A DNA stretch of 64,000 nt from Tsuneonella rigui (GTDB lineage: Bacteria > Pseudomonadota > Alphaproteobacteria > Sphingomonadales > Sphingomonadaceae). A program made the position numbers and the translations under genes. The notes beneath the pieces are model-generated. The model did no database searches, was not told the origin of the DNA, and was given only the letters and a program-made list of their open reading frames with translations. Position 1 is the stretch's first letter, and each line of letters begins with the position of its first letter. The stretch lies in contig NZ_RSEL01000015.1 in the NCBI RefSeq assembly GCF_003958625.1, positions 103,822-167,821 of the forward strand, written 5' to 3'. This document shows positions 32,777 to 40,406 of this stretch, in pieces.

Positions 32777-33691
32777 ATGTCGACCGATCCAGTCGGAATG
32801 GTCCGCAGCCAGGAGCGGCCCGCCCGGGCGTTCAACGGCTATTTCATGTTGCTCGTGCTGGTTGCGGCGCTGGCGTTCGGCGGGTGGCTGTTCGCCGCCG
32901 ACGTGCCGCCCGATGGTTCGGAGAATGCCGCGTATTTCGCGTTCGTTGCCAAGCTGGTGACCACCGGGCTCGTCATCCTGATCGTCTCGATCGGGTTCTA
33001 CATGATCCAGCCCAACCAGGCGGCGGCGCTGACGCTGTTCGGCGCCTACTCGGGGACCGACCGGACCGAAGGGCTGCGCTGGGTCTGGCCGTGGATCGGC
33101 AAGACCAAGGTCTCGGTCCGCGCCAACAACCTCATTTCGGAACGCATCAAGGTCAACGACCTGCGCGGCAACCCGATCGAGATGGCGGCGCAGGTCGTCT
33201 GGCGCGTGGTGGATACCGCACAGGCGCTCTACGACGTCGACGACTACAAGGCCTTCGTCACGGTGCAGATCGAAGCCGCGGTTCGGACCATCGGCGCGCG
33301 CTATCCCTACGACGACTTCGCGCATGCCGAGGTGACCCTGCGCGGCCATCACGACCAGGTCGGTGCCGAGCTGCGGACCGAGCTGATCGCGCGGCTGCAA
33401 CAGGCCGGCATCACGGTCGACGAGTGCGGCTTCACCCACCTCGCCTACGCGCAGGAGATCGCCGGCGCGATGCTCCGCCGCCAGCAGGCGGAAGCGGTGG
33501 TCGCCGCGCGCAAGACGCTGGTCGAAGGCGCGGTCGGCATGGTCGAGATGGCATTGGAGCAGCTCTCGGCCAAGAACGTGGTCGAGCTCGACGACGAGCG
33601 CCGCGCGGCGATGGTTTCCAACCTGATGGTCGTGCTGTGCGGCGAGCGCGACACCCAGCCGGTCGTCAACACCGGTACGCTCTACCAGTAA
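32777..33691 (+). CDS. SPFH domain (band 7/prohibitin-like) membrane protein
   Basis: A 304-residue protein with two N-terminal membrane segments (about residues 21-42 and 58-78), then an SPFH domain: [20 protein letters not shown], the [15 protein letters not shown] strand, and [18 protein letters not shown]. The C-terminal part is helical. SPFH proteins form oligomeric membrane scaffolds, sometimes controlling proteases. The start has a GGGAG site. Two small genes follow with gaps of 6 and 2 bases: a ribbon-helix-helix protein and a two-helix membrane protein. Confidence 0.88.
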   Translation: MSTDPVGMVRSQERPARAFNGYFMLLVLVAALAFGGWLFAADVPPDGSENAAYFAFVAKLVTTGLVILIVSIGFYMIQPNQAAALTLFGAYSGTDRTEGLRWVWPWIGKTKVSVRANNLISERIKVNDLRGNPIEMAAQVVWRVVDTAQALYDVDDYKAFVTVQIEAAVRTIGARYPYDDFAHAEVTLRGHHDQVGAELRTELIARLQQAGITVDECGFTHLAYAQEIAGAMLRRQQAEAVVAARKTLVEGAVGMVEMALEQLSAKNVVELDDERRAAMVSNLMVVLCGERDTQPVVNTGTLYQ

Positions 33692-33697
33692 CGCGCG

Positions 33698-33901
33698 ATG
33701 GCCGACGCGCAGCAGAAGAAGGCCTTCGCCTTGCGCCTCGACCCGGCGGTCCACGCCGCGGTCGAGCGCCTGGCGGCAGGCGAGCTGCGCAGCGCCAACG
33801 CGCAGATCGAGGTGCTGCTGCGCGAGGCATTGGAGGCGCGCGGTTGCCATGTCGGCAAGACCAAGCCCGCCAGGCGCGGGCGGCCGCCGAAAGGAGACTG
33901 A
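33698..33901 (+). CDS. Arc/HicB-like ribbon-helix-helix protein with AT-hook-like tail
   Basis: A 67-residue basic protein. Residues 1-50 match the ribbon-helix-helix fold (KKAFALRLDPAVHAAVERLA, then an amphipathic helix SANAQIEVLLREAL). The tail RRGRPPKGD resembles an AT-hook (core RGRP). It should bind DNA as a dimer. It sits between the SPFH gene and a small membrane protein gene; databases often label such proteins antitoxins, but no toxin is adjacent, so transcriptional control of this operon is more likely. Confidence 0.8.
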   Translation: MADAQQKKAFALRLDPAVHAAVERLAAGELRSANAQIEVLLREALEARGCHVGKTKPARRGRPPKGD

Positions 33902-33903
33902 TC

Positions 33904-34170
33904 ATGCTGCACAAATTCTTCGAAGACGGCGATTGGTTTGCGGCCAAGCGCTACGGCTACGGCGCCGGCCTCCCGATCGCCTGGCAGGGCTGGGCACTGC
34001 TCGCGGCCTACATAGGCGCGGTGCTCGTGCTTTGCCTGCTGGCCGAGCGAGGCTGGCCGCAGAATGTGGGGGCGTTTGCGGGGATCGCCGTGTTGACCAT
34101 GGCCTTCGTGGTCATCGTCCACCGGCACACGCGCGGCGGGTGGCGCTGGCGGTGGGGCGCGGACGATTGA
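33904..34170 (+). CDS. Small two-helix membrane protein, unknown function
   Basis: An 88-residue protein with two hydrophobic segments (about residues 25-47 and 54-73) and a C-terminal aromatic, basic tail (GGWRWRWG). GGAGA at the end of the preceding gene serves as ribosome site and the start follows its stop by two bases. It is part of the SPFH operon and may work with the SPFH protein in the membrane. The family is not recognised. Confidence 0.7.
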   Translation: MLHKFFEDGDWFAAKRYGYGAGLPIAWQGWALLAAYIGAVLVLCLLAERGWPQNVGAFAGIAVLTMAFVVIVHRHTRGGWRWRWGADD

Positions 34171-34222
34171 GCGAGCGGCTGTCTTAGCCGCCTGTTAACC
34201 AATTTCCCTTAGCGCGGGCGTC

Positions 34223-35206
34223 ATGGAAAGCCTCGCCCGCAGCACGCCCGCTCGCCCCTCGGTCCTGGCCGTCTGCGCGATCGCCGCGCTGGCCGTAGCC
34301 GCTATCCCTGTCGCTGCGGTGCTGGCGCAGCCTACCGCGCAGCCATTTACCGTGGTCGAGACGGGGCGCGGCTATGGCAGCCTGCAGGATGCGGTGAACG
34401 CCATCGGCAACGGCCAAGGCTCGATCTCGATTGCGCCCGGCACCTACCGCCAGTGCGCGGTGCAGGAGGGCGGCACCGTCACCTACCTCGCCGCCGAGCC
34501 GGGCAAGGCCGTGTTCGATCGCACGACCTGCGAAGGCAAGGCCGCGCTGGTGCTGCGCGGCAAGGCGGCGCGCATCTCGGGCCTCACCTTCCGCGGGATG
34601 GCGGTGCCCGATCACAACGGCGCCGGCATCCGGCTGGAGCAGGGCGACCTCACCGTCGCGCAGTCGTGGTTCACCGACAGCCAGCAGGGTATCCTCACCG
34701 GCAGCGATCCTTCGGGCACGATCGTCATCGACAAGAGCACCTTTTCCGGCCTCGGCAACTGCGAGGACGAGGCGGGCTGCGCGCATTCGGTCTATGTCGG
34801 CGACTACGGCCTGCTGCGGGTGACCCGCAGCCGCTTCGAGCGCGGCACCGGCGGGCATTACCTCAAGTCGCGCGCGCGGGCGGTGCAGGTCGCGGCCAAC
34901 AGCTTCGACGATTCGGCCGGGCGCGGGACCAATTACATGATCGACCTGCCCGAAGGATCGGCCGGGCAGATCACCAACAACTGGTTCGTCCAGGGGCGCG
35001 ACAAGGAGAATTACTCCGCCTTCATCACCGTCGCCGCCGAGGATCACACCCATTCGGCCGACGGCCTGACCATCGCCGGCAACGACGCCCGCTTCGCGCC
35101 CGATGTGCGCCGTTCCAGCGCGTTCGTCGCCGATTGGTCGGGTGACAAGCTGGCGGTCGGGCCGAACATGCTCGGCACCGGCCTCAAGCCGTTCGAGAAG
35201 CGCTGA
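34223..35206 (+). CDS. Secreted right-handed beta-helix repeat protein
   Basis: A 327-residue protein with an N-terminal hydrophobic signal (LAVCAIAALAVAAIPVAAVLA) followed by repeated strands typical of a parallel beta-helix (GYGSLQDAVNAI, then ISGLTFRGM, LTVAQSWF, IVIDKSTFSGL, LLRVTRSRFERG and others). The first motif is that of pectate-lyase-like folds, but no catalytic residues of a known polysaccharide lyase are clear. Probably exported; substrate or role unknown. Confidence 0.8.
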   Translation: MESLARSTPARPSVLAVCAIAALAVAAIPVAAVLAQPTAQPFTVVETGRGYGSLQDAVNAIGNGQGSISIAPGTYRQCAVQEGGTVTYLAAEPGKAVFDRTTCEGKAALVLRGKAARISGLTFRGMAVPDHNGAGIRLEQGDLTVAQSWFTDSQQGILTGSDPSGTIVIDKSTFSGLGNCEDEAGCAHSVYVGDYGLLRVTRSRFERGTGGHYLKSRARAVQVAANSFDDSAGRGTNYMIDLPEGSAGQITNNWFVQGRDKENYSAFITVAAEDHTHSADGLTIAGNDARFAPDVRRSSAFVADWSGDKLAVGPNMLGTGLKPFEKR

Positions 35207-35262
35207 ACCACTCAAGGGAACGCGTGCTTGCTCTCGCCGGTTGATCCGGCAAGGAGCTTCTC

Positions 35263-35526
35263 ATGGCAGGCGGTTGGACCCGCGACGGCGCGGTGCAGGA
35301 TCAGATCGACGACACAGTGAAGGACGCGGTCGCCGCCGCGCGTGCGCGCACGCCCACCGGGCCGAGCGCGGAGTTCTGCGACGACTGCGGCGAGCCGATC
35401 CCGGTGCGCCGGCGCGAGGCGCTGCCTGGCGTGCGCACCTGCGTTGCATGCCAGGCCGAGCGCGATACCGAGGTGCGCCACTCGGCGATCAACCGGCGCG
35501 GGAGCAAGGACAGCCAGCTCCGCTGA
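35263..35526 (+). CDS. DksA/TraR family C4 zinc finger protein
   Basis: An 87-residue protein whose C-terminal half has the four-Cys zinc finger Cys39, Cys42, Cys60, Cys63 (FCDDCGEPIP, then TCVACQAE). The N-terminal coiled coil of full DksA is short, so this is a TraR/YbiI-sized member. Full-size relatives act on RNA polymerase; this one may do so or not. An AAGGAG site precedes the ATG. Its TGA overlaps the ATG of psd by one base. Confidence 0.87.
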   Translation: MAGGWTRDGAVQDQIDDTVKDAVAAARARTPTGPSAEFCDDCGEPIPVRRREALPGVRTCVACQAERDTEVRHSAINRRGSKDSQLR

Positions 35527-36365
35527 TGTCCGCCGCGTTCATCCGTCTCCAGCACCTGACCCCGCAGCACGCCCTCTCGCGGCTGGTCGGGCGCTTCGCC
35601 GACAGCACTGTTCCGTGGGTCAAGAACACCCTGATCAAGCGCTTCATTGACGCCTATGATGTCGACATGCGCGAGGCCGCCGAGCCGGCCAGCGTCTATC
35701 CCACCTTCAACGCGTTCTTCACCCGCGCCCTGAAACCCGGCGCGCGGCCGCTGGGCGACGCGGCGCAGTGCGTGCTCGGCCCGGCGGATGGCGCGGTCAG
35801 CCAGTTGGGCGCGATCGAGGGCGGCCGCATCGTCCAGGCCAAGGGGCGCGACTACTCGGTCGCCGAGTTGCTCGGCGGGGACAGCGCCAACGCCGCGCGG
35901 TTCGATGGAGGGCGGTTCGTCACCATTTACCTCTCGCCCAAGGACTACCACCGCGTGCACATGCCCGCGGACGGCACCCTGCGCAGCACCCGCTACGTTC
36001 CGGGCGACCTGTTCTCGGTCAATGCGGTCACCGCCGACGGGGTCGACCGCCTGTTCGCCCGCAACGAACGCCTTGCTGCTGTCTTCGACACCCCGCTCGG
36101 CGCGATGGCGAGCGTGATGGTCGGCGCGATGATCGTCGCCGGGATCGAGACGGTGTGGAGCGGCCGGCTCCAGCCGCACGGCAAAGCGGTCGAGCAGCGG
36201 ACCTTTGCCGACGGACCCAAACTCGCGGCGGGCGACGAGATGGGACGGTTCTACCTCGGCTCGACCGTCGTGCTGCTGTTCGAACCCGGCAAGGTCGAGT
36301 GGCTGCCTGACCTTGTCCCCGGCAGCACGGTACGGATGGGCCAGCCGATCGGCCGCCGGCTCTAG
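35526..36365 (+). CDS. psd: Phosphatidylserine decarboxylase proenzyme
   Basis: A 279-residue membrane-associated enzyme making phosphatidylethanolamine. Self-cleavage at LGST (residues 244-247) would make Ser246 the pyruvoyl group of the alpha chain; catalytic Asp and His lie in GPADGAVSQ and DYHRVHMP. Length and LGST motif are those of the long E. coli-type enzyme rather than the short GSS-type form common in alphaproteobacteria. Its stop codon overlaps the stop of the convergent GNAT gene. Confidence 0.95.
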   Translation: MSAAFIRLQHLTPQHALSRLVGRFADSTVPWVKNTLIKRFIDAYDVDMREAAEPASVYPTFNAFFTRALKPGARPLGDAAQCVLGPADGAVSQLGAIEGGRIVQAKGRDYSVAELLGGDSANAARFDGGRFVTIYLSPKDYHRVHMPADGTLRSTRYVPGDLFSVNAVTADGVDRLFARNERLAAVFDTPLGAMASVMVGAMIVAGIETVWSGRLQPHGKAVEQRTFADGPKLAAGDEMGRFYLGSTVVLLFEPGKVEWLPDLVPGSTVRMGQPIGRRL

Positions 36366-36859
36366 CCGAACGCCTTGGCGTACCTGACCACGCCAGCGGG
36401 CGGTTCTCCCGCGATAACCAACCGCTGAAAATACTCCGGTGGTGGTCCGGGATACGCCAACGCCGGATCATGCTCGAAACCGAAGCGGCGGTAGTAGGCC
36501 GGATCGCCCAGCAGCACCACGCCGCGCGCGCCGCGGCTGGCGAGCTCGCGCAGGCCATGTTTAACCATTTGTGCGCCGACCTGGCGGCGCTGTTTTTCGG
36601 GCAGGACACCGACTGGGCCGAGGCCGTACCAATCGGCCGCACCGTCCGAGATGGTCACAAGCGAAAAAGCGATATGGCCGATGATCCGCCCATCTTCCTC
36701 GGCCACCAGCGACAGCGCGAGATCGCCATCGGCGCGCAGCCGATCGACGATCGCGGGCTCGCTTCCATCGCTGTGCGGCTGGCCCGCGAACGCTTCGCGG
36801 GTGACCGAGCGGATCGCATCCTCGTCACCGACACGCTCGGGGCGGATCGTGAGGTTCAC
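36362..36859 (-). CDS. GNAT family N-acetyltransferase
   Basis: A 165-residue acetyltransferase with the GNAT fold: N-terminal IRPERVGDEDAIRSVTREAF, central strand and acetyl-CoA loop GLGPVGVLPEKQRRQVGAQM, and the C-terminal ARGVVLLGDPAYYRRFGFE typical of the YhbS-like group. The substrate is unknown. The start overlaps the ribA stop by ATGA, making it the third gene of the xth-ribA operon. The stop overlaps that of psd on the other strand. Confidence 0.9.
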   Translation of the reverse strand: MNLTIRPERVGDEDAIRSVTREAFAGQPHSDGSEPAIVDRLRADGDLALSLVAEEDGRIIGHIAFSLVTISDGAADWYGLGPVGVLPEKQRRQVGAQMVKHGLRELASRGARGVVLLGDPAYYRRFGFEHDPALAYPGPPPEYFQRLVIAGEPPAGVVRYAKAFG

Positions 36860-37920
36860 CGCAGCAGATGCCCCGCCCGGTCGCGCTTGGTGGCGAGGTA
36901 GCGGGCATTGTGGGGGTTGTCGGGGAGTTGGTGCGGCACCCGCTCGACCACCAGGACGCCCGCTGCCTCGAGCGCGGCGACCTTGGCCGGATTGTTGGTC
37001 ATCAACCGAATTTCCCGCGCGCCAAGCAGCCCCAGCATCCGCGCCGCCACCGGGAAGTCGCGCGCTTCGTCGGGCAGACCCAGCCGCTGGTTGGCGTCGA
37101 CCGTGTCGAACCCCTGGTCCTGCAATCGATAGGCGCGCAGCTTATTGATCAGGCCGATCCCGCGCCCCTCCTGCCGCAGGTACAGGACAACTCCCCAGCC
37201 GCCCGCCTTCGCCTCGGCAGCGGCTGCGTGGAGCGCGGCATCGAGCTGCGGACCGCAATCGCACTTGAGGCTGCCAAGCACGTCGCCGGTCAGGCATTCG
37301 GAATGCAGCCGCACGAGCGGTGGCCGGTCGCTGCGCGCCTCCCCGAACACCAGAGCGACATGCTCGCGCAAATCGTCGGCGCTGCGAAAGGCAACGATCT
37401 CGCATTCCTCGCTGGTATTGACCGGTAGCCGGGCGCGCGCGGCGATCACCAGCCGTGCCGGGTCGGTCAAGGCTGCCAAGTCGGAGGCGTCGAATGGTTG
37501 CGCTTCCCCCGCGGCGTGGGGATCGACCAGGAAGGCCGGCAGGATGCCCGCGATCCGCGCTAGCTCCAGCGCCGCCGCCGCCCCTTCCGACCAGTCGAGC
37601 GGTTCGGCCTTGAACGGCCCCTTCAACGGGGTCGCAAGATCGAGTGCAGGGTCCGCCAGCGCGCGCGAAGCGGACAGGTCGAACAGCTCCGCGCCGCGCA
37701 CTAGCACTGGTGCATGCGGCTCGGCCGCCTCGCGTTGGTTGACCAGTTTGAGCGTCTCCGCCCGCGCTGCCGAAATCAGCATCTGCCGGGAGAGGGCGCC
37801 TGCCGCAACGGCGGTCTCGGCCGGCAGCAGGACCGGACCACCTTCGAGCGCGATCGGCCACCCGTGGCGCAGCGCATCGACCGCCTGCGCCGCGCGGCGG
37901 GCCGGGCTGGGCGCGGTCAG
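36856..37920 (-). CDS. ribA: GTP cyclohydrolase II with N-terminal extension, probable CTG start
   Basis: Catalyses the first step of riboflavin synthesis from GTP. Counting from 37920, the zinc ligands are Cys209, Cys220 and Cys222 (HSECLTGD, KCDCGPQL); RQEGRGIGL and MTNNPAKV complete the active site. The first ~150 residues are a degenerate DHBP-synthase-like region. The frame upstream of the first ATG (37782) reads as family-like protein (RRAAQAVDALRHGWPI), and there is no ATG, GTG or TTG before the in-frame stop. A CTG at 37920, overlapping the xth TGA as CTGA and preceded by ACGGAG at eight bases, is therefore the best start (354 residues). Confidence 0.9.
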   Translation of the reverse strand: MTAPSPARRAAQAVDALRHGWPIALEGGPVLLPAETAVAAGALSRQMLISAARAETLKLVNQREAAEPHAPVLVRGAELFDLSASRALADPALDLATPLKGPFKAEPLDWSEGAAAALELARIAGILPAFLVDPHAAGEAQPFDASDLAALTDPARLVIAARARLPVNTSEECEIVAFRSADDLREHVALVFGEARSDRPPLVRLHSECLTGDVLGSLKCDCGPQLDAALHAAAAEAKAGGWGVVLYLRQEGRGIGLINKLRAYRLQDQGFDTVDANQRLGLPDEARDFPVAARMLGLLGAREIRLMTNNPAKVAALEAAGVLVVERVPHQLPDNPHNARYLATKRDRAGHLLR

Positions 37921-38702
37921 AGATCGAACTCCGTCACCAGCGGAATGTGATCGCTCGGGCTATCCCACCGGCGAGTGTCTTCGACCAGCCGGTGGCTCAC
38001 CGCGTGCTTTGCCAGCTCGGGACTGGCCCACATATGGTCCAGCCGCCGCCCCTGATCCTTTTGCCGCCAGAAGCTGCGGTAGGACCACCAAGAGTAATTC
38101 CGCTCCGGAGCCGGGATGAACTGCCGGCCGAGATCGACCCAGCCGTGCGCGTCGCCGAAGCGGGTGAGCGCCTCGACTTCGACGGGTGTGTGGCTGACGA
38201 CCTTCAGCAGCGCCTTGTGGTCGTAGACATCGCATTCGAGCGGGGCGACGTTGAAGTCGCCGACGATCAATGTCGGCCGGTCGAGCGCATCGGCCCAGTG
38301 GGTCATGCGCTCGAGGAAATCGAGCTTCTGGCCGAACTTCGCGTTCACCTCCCGGTCGGGCACATCGCCGCCCGCGGGAATATAGACATTCTCGACGATC
38401 AGGCCCGAGCCTTCAAGCTCGACACCCACATGGCGAGCCTCGCCGTTATCCTGCCAGTCGTGCCGCCCGAGTTCGCGGAACGGCAGCCGGCTGACGGTGG
38501 CGACCCCGTGATAGCCCTTCTGTCCGTGCACGGCCTGGTGGACGTAGCCGAGCTCCGCCAGCGCCTCGGCCGGAAACTGGTGCGGCTGGCACTTGATCTC
38601 TTGCAGGCAGAGCACGTCGACGTCCTGCTCGCGCAACATGCGCGCGACCTGGTCGATGCGCAGGCGGACCGAATTGATGTTCCAGGTGGCGACGGAAACC
38701 AT
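37917..38702 (-). CDS. xth: Exodeoxyribonuclease III
   Basis: A 261-residue AP endonuclease/3'-5' exonuclease of base excision repair. The family start is ATG 38702 (MVSVATWNINSVRLR). Metal-binding and catalytic motifs seen are LQEIKC (Glu), GDFNVAP (Asp, Asn), RRLDHMWAS and the terminal SDHIPL (catalytic His). It heads an operon with ribA and a GNAT gene; its stop codon overlaps the ribA start. Confidence 0.94.
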   Translation of the reverse strand: MVSVATWNINSVRLRIDQVARMLREQDVDVLCLQEIKCQPHQFPAEALAELGYVHQAVHGQKGYHGVATVSRLPFRELGRHDWQDNGEARHVGVELEGSGLIVENVYIPAGGDVPDREVNAKFGQKLDFLERMTHWADALDRPTLIVGDFNVAPLECDVYDHKALLKVVSHTPVEVEALTRFGDAHGWVDLGRQFIPAPERNYSWWSYRSFWRQKDQGRRLDHMWASPELAKHAVSHRLVEDTRRWDSPSDHIPLVTEFDL

Positions 38703-38743
38703 GGGAGCCGGATAGGGAGCGCGCCGCCCCCTTACAACCTCAA

Positions 38744-38779
38744 CAAAAAACCCTCGCACCGGGGGCATTGGTGCGAGGG
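38744..38779 (-). terminator. Rho-independent terminator closing the lolA transcript
   Basis: On the minus strand, a perfect 10-bp stem (CCCTCGCACC/GGTGCGAGGG) with a 9-base loop is followed by TTTTTTG. It lies about 180 bases after the lolA stop, with a structured stretch between. Confidence 0.85.
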
Positions 38780-38950
38780 TTCCTTGTAGCGTTCGTCACG
38801 CTTGCGCAGGTGGCCTCTGATGAGGTCAGGGCAACAGGGGGGAAACCCGCCTCAGACCGTCCTGCTGAACATGGTTTACGGCTGGCCGGCTTTCCGCCCC
38901 ATGAACGCTTTGGCGCGGCTGGTCGCAGCCGGCGAACGGCGTTCGGGCAA
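38751..38950 (-). ncRNA. Candidate structured 3' UTR or small RNA downstream of lolA
   Basis: The 180 bases between the lolA stop and its terminator contain no credible gene but many paired segments on the minus strand: AGCGTTC pairs with GAACGCT across about 130 bases, and inside this GCAGG-GG-TCTGA pairs with TCAGA-CC-CCTGC with small bulges; there are further local hairpins (GGCTG/CAGCC, GAAC/GTTC). It ends in a strong terminator. It does not match SRP RNA, 6S RNA or tmRNA as far as I can recall their consensus, so the identity is open. Confidence 0.35.
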
Positions 38951-38958
38951 GACGGTGC

Positions 38959-39621
38959 CTAGCGGCGACCAGTCGAGCGGCGCGGGTCCTTGAAGGTGAA
39001 CGCACTGTCAGGGACGGCAACACCGTAGCGCTGATTGGTCAGCCGCACCGTGGTCCGGCCGTTCTGGGAATCGAGCGCGACCCAGTTGGTCAGTTGCAGC
39101 CCGCCCGGCGCGTTCGCGTTGCGCACGAAGATCAGCGTGATCACCCCGTATTCGGGGTGCTTGCTGTCCCTAACCTCGACGGTGACGACGTTGTCGGTCC
39201 CCGAGGGGATCAGCTTGCCGTACTTCTTCACGTCGCGATTGGGATCGAGCAGCGCGCCGAGCGGCGAGTTGCCGATCGGCCAGCGCTGGACCTGGTTGAC
39301 CTCGTAATCGACCAGATAGAGCGACTTGCCGTTCGAGACGACGAGCATCTTGGCGCTCTTCTGATACTCAAAGCGGATCTTGCCCGGGCGCTTCAGGGTC
39401 AACACGCCCGACAGGGTCTGGCCCTTGCGGTCGGTCTGGGTGAAGTTCGCCGTCATGGTCGAGATACCGCGCAGCGCGGCGACCGCCTGATCGAGCTGGC
39501 TGGTCTGCGCCACGGCAGGGGCCATCGGCACTGCCAACATTGCGGCAGGCACGGAAACGGACAGCGCGCCGGCAATCGCGGCGCGCAAAGTGATCTTGGG
39601 AAATTCGTGCAAGGTAAACAT
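38959..39621 (-). CDS. lolA: Outer-membrane lipoprotein carrier protein LolA
   Basis: A 220-residue periplasmic chaperone that carries lipoproteins from the LolCDE complex to the outer membrane. A signal peptide ends near APAVAQ; the mature part has the family features TMTANFTQTDRKGQTLSGVL, GKIRFEYQ and the C-terminal NWVALDSQNGRTTVRL. A frame-compatible GTG further upstream at 39690 lies inside the rpmG stop region and is less likely. It is followed by a long structured 3' region. Confidence 0.93.
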   Translation of the reverse strand: MFTLHEFPKITLRAAIAGALSVSVPAAMLAVPMAPAVAQTSQLDQAVAALRGISTMTANFTQTDRKGQTLSGVLTLKRPGKIRFEYQKSAKMLVVSNGKSLYLVDYEVNQVQRWPIGNSPLGALLDPNRDVKKYGKLIPSGTDNVVTVEVRDSKHPEYGVITLIFVRNANAPGGLQLTNWVALDSQNGRTTVRLTNQRYGVAVPDSAFTFKDPRRSTGRR

Positions 39622-39686
39622 GCTCCGGCGGTTAGCGTCGGGGCATTGAACCGCCACTGAACCCTGGTGGTTCCGGCGGTTCAGGA

Positions 39687-39854
39687 TCACTTGATCTTGG
39701 CTTCCTTGAACTCGACGTGCTTGCGCGCGACGGGATCGTACTTGCGGAAGGTGAACTTTTCCGAGTGGTTGCGCGGGTTCTTCTTGGTAACGTAGAAGAA
39801 GCCGGTGTCGGCGGTCGAGACCAGCCGGATCTTAACGGTTGCGGGCTTCGCCAT
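39687..39854 (-). CDS. rpmG: 50S ribosomal protein L33
   Basis: A 55-residue ribosomal protein ([20 protein letters not shown]...). It is the form without the zinc-binding Cys pairs, as is common in proteobacteria. A CAGGAAAACGCC sequence precedes the ATG at 39854. It lies 65 bases before lolA on the same strand. Confidence 0.97.
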   Translation of the reverse strand: MAKPATVKIRLVSTADTGFFYVTKKNPRNHSEKFTFRKYDPVARKHVEFKEAKIK

Positions 39855-39980
39855 GGCGTTTTCCTGATCTGCTAGAGGGCCACAGCGGGCCACAAATACC
39901 AAGGGCGGCACACGCGCGCCGCCCGTCGGGGGCGCCCATTGGTGCAAACACCGGCGAAAGTCAAGCGCGCGGACGCCCCG

Positions 39981-40406
39981 CTACCACTCGACCTTGCCGC
40001 GCCCGGCCTTCACCACGCCGCGCGATTTCTTGGCCTTGATGCGCGCTTCCTTGCCCACCCGGTTGAGCCGGCTTTTGGCGCGCGGGGTGGGACGGTCATG
40101 CGCCTCGCGGATCAACGCCTCGAGCCGCTCGCGCGCGTCCGTGCGGTTCGCCTCCTGCGTGCGAAAGCGGCGCGCGGCGAGGACGATTTCGCCAGCCGCG
40201 GTCATGCGGCTTCCGGCGAGCGACTTGAGGCGGGCGAAGACGTCGGGCGACAAGCGAAGTGCGTAGGCGTCGACCCGTAGTTGCACCGCGCTCGCAACCT
40301 TGTTGACGTTCTGTCCGCCGGGCCCGGTGGCGGCGAGGAAGCTTTCGCGCGCGCTGGCCAAGGCGCGCTCGACCGCTGCATCCACCAGCGATTCGCCCTC
40401 AACCAT
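39981..40406 (-). CDS. arfB: Alternative ribosome-rescue peptidyl-tRNA hydrolase ArfB
   Basis: A 141-residue release-factor-like protein with the catalytic GGQ in ATGPGGQNVNKV and a basic C-terminal tail (RIKAKKSRGVVKAGRGK) that in the family enters the empty mRNA channel of stalled ribosomes. It overlaps the preceding rluA-family gene by 8 bases, so it is the last gene of pabBC-rluA-arfB. Confidence 0.93.
   Translation of the reverse strand: MVEGESLVDAAVERALASARESFLAATGPGGQNVNKVASAVQLRVDAYALRLSPDVFARLKSLAGSRMTAAGEIVLAARRFRTQEANRTDARERLEALIREAHDRPTPRAKSRLNRVGKEARIKAKKSRGVVKAGRGKVEW

Noticed and set aside
33698..33901. HicB-type toxin-antitoxin pair.
   Set aside because: The ribbon-helix-helix gene has no adjacent toxin-like gene; its neighbours are an SPFH protein and a membrane protein.
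37783..37920. An FMN riboswitch upstream of ribA.
   Set aside because: The region is protein-coding (RibA N-terminus) and directly adjoins xth; no RFN-element motifs are seen.
38751..38950. SRP RNA, 6S RNA or tmRNA in the lolA-xth gap.
   Set aside because: The conserved GGAA tetraloop region of SRP RNA and the tmRNA tag frame are absent, and I cannot match the 6S layout; kept only as an unassigned structured region.
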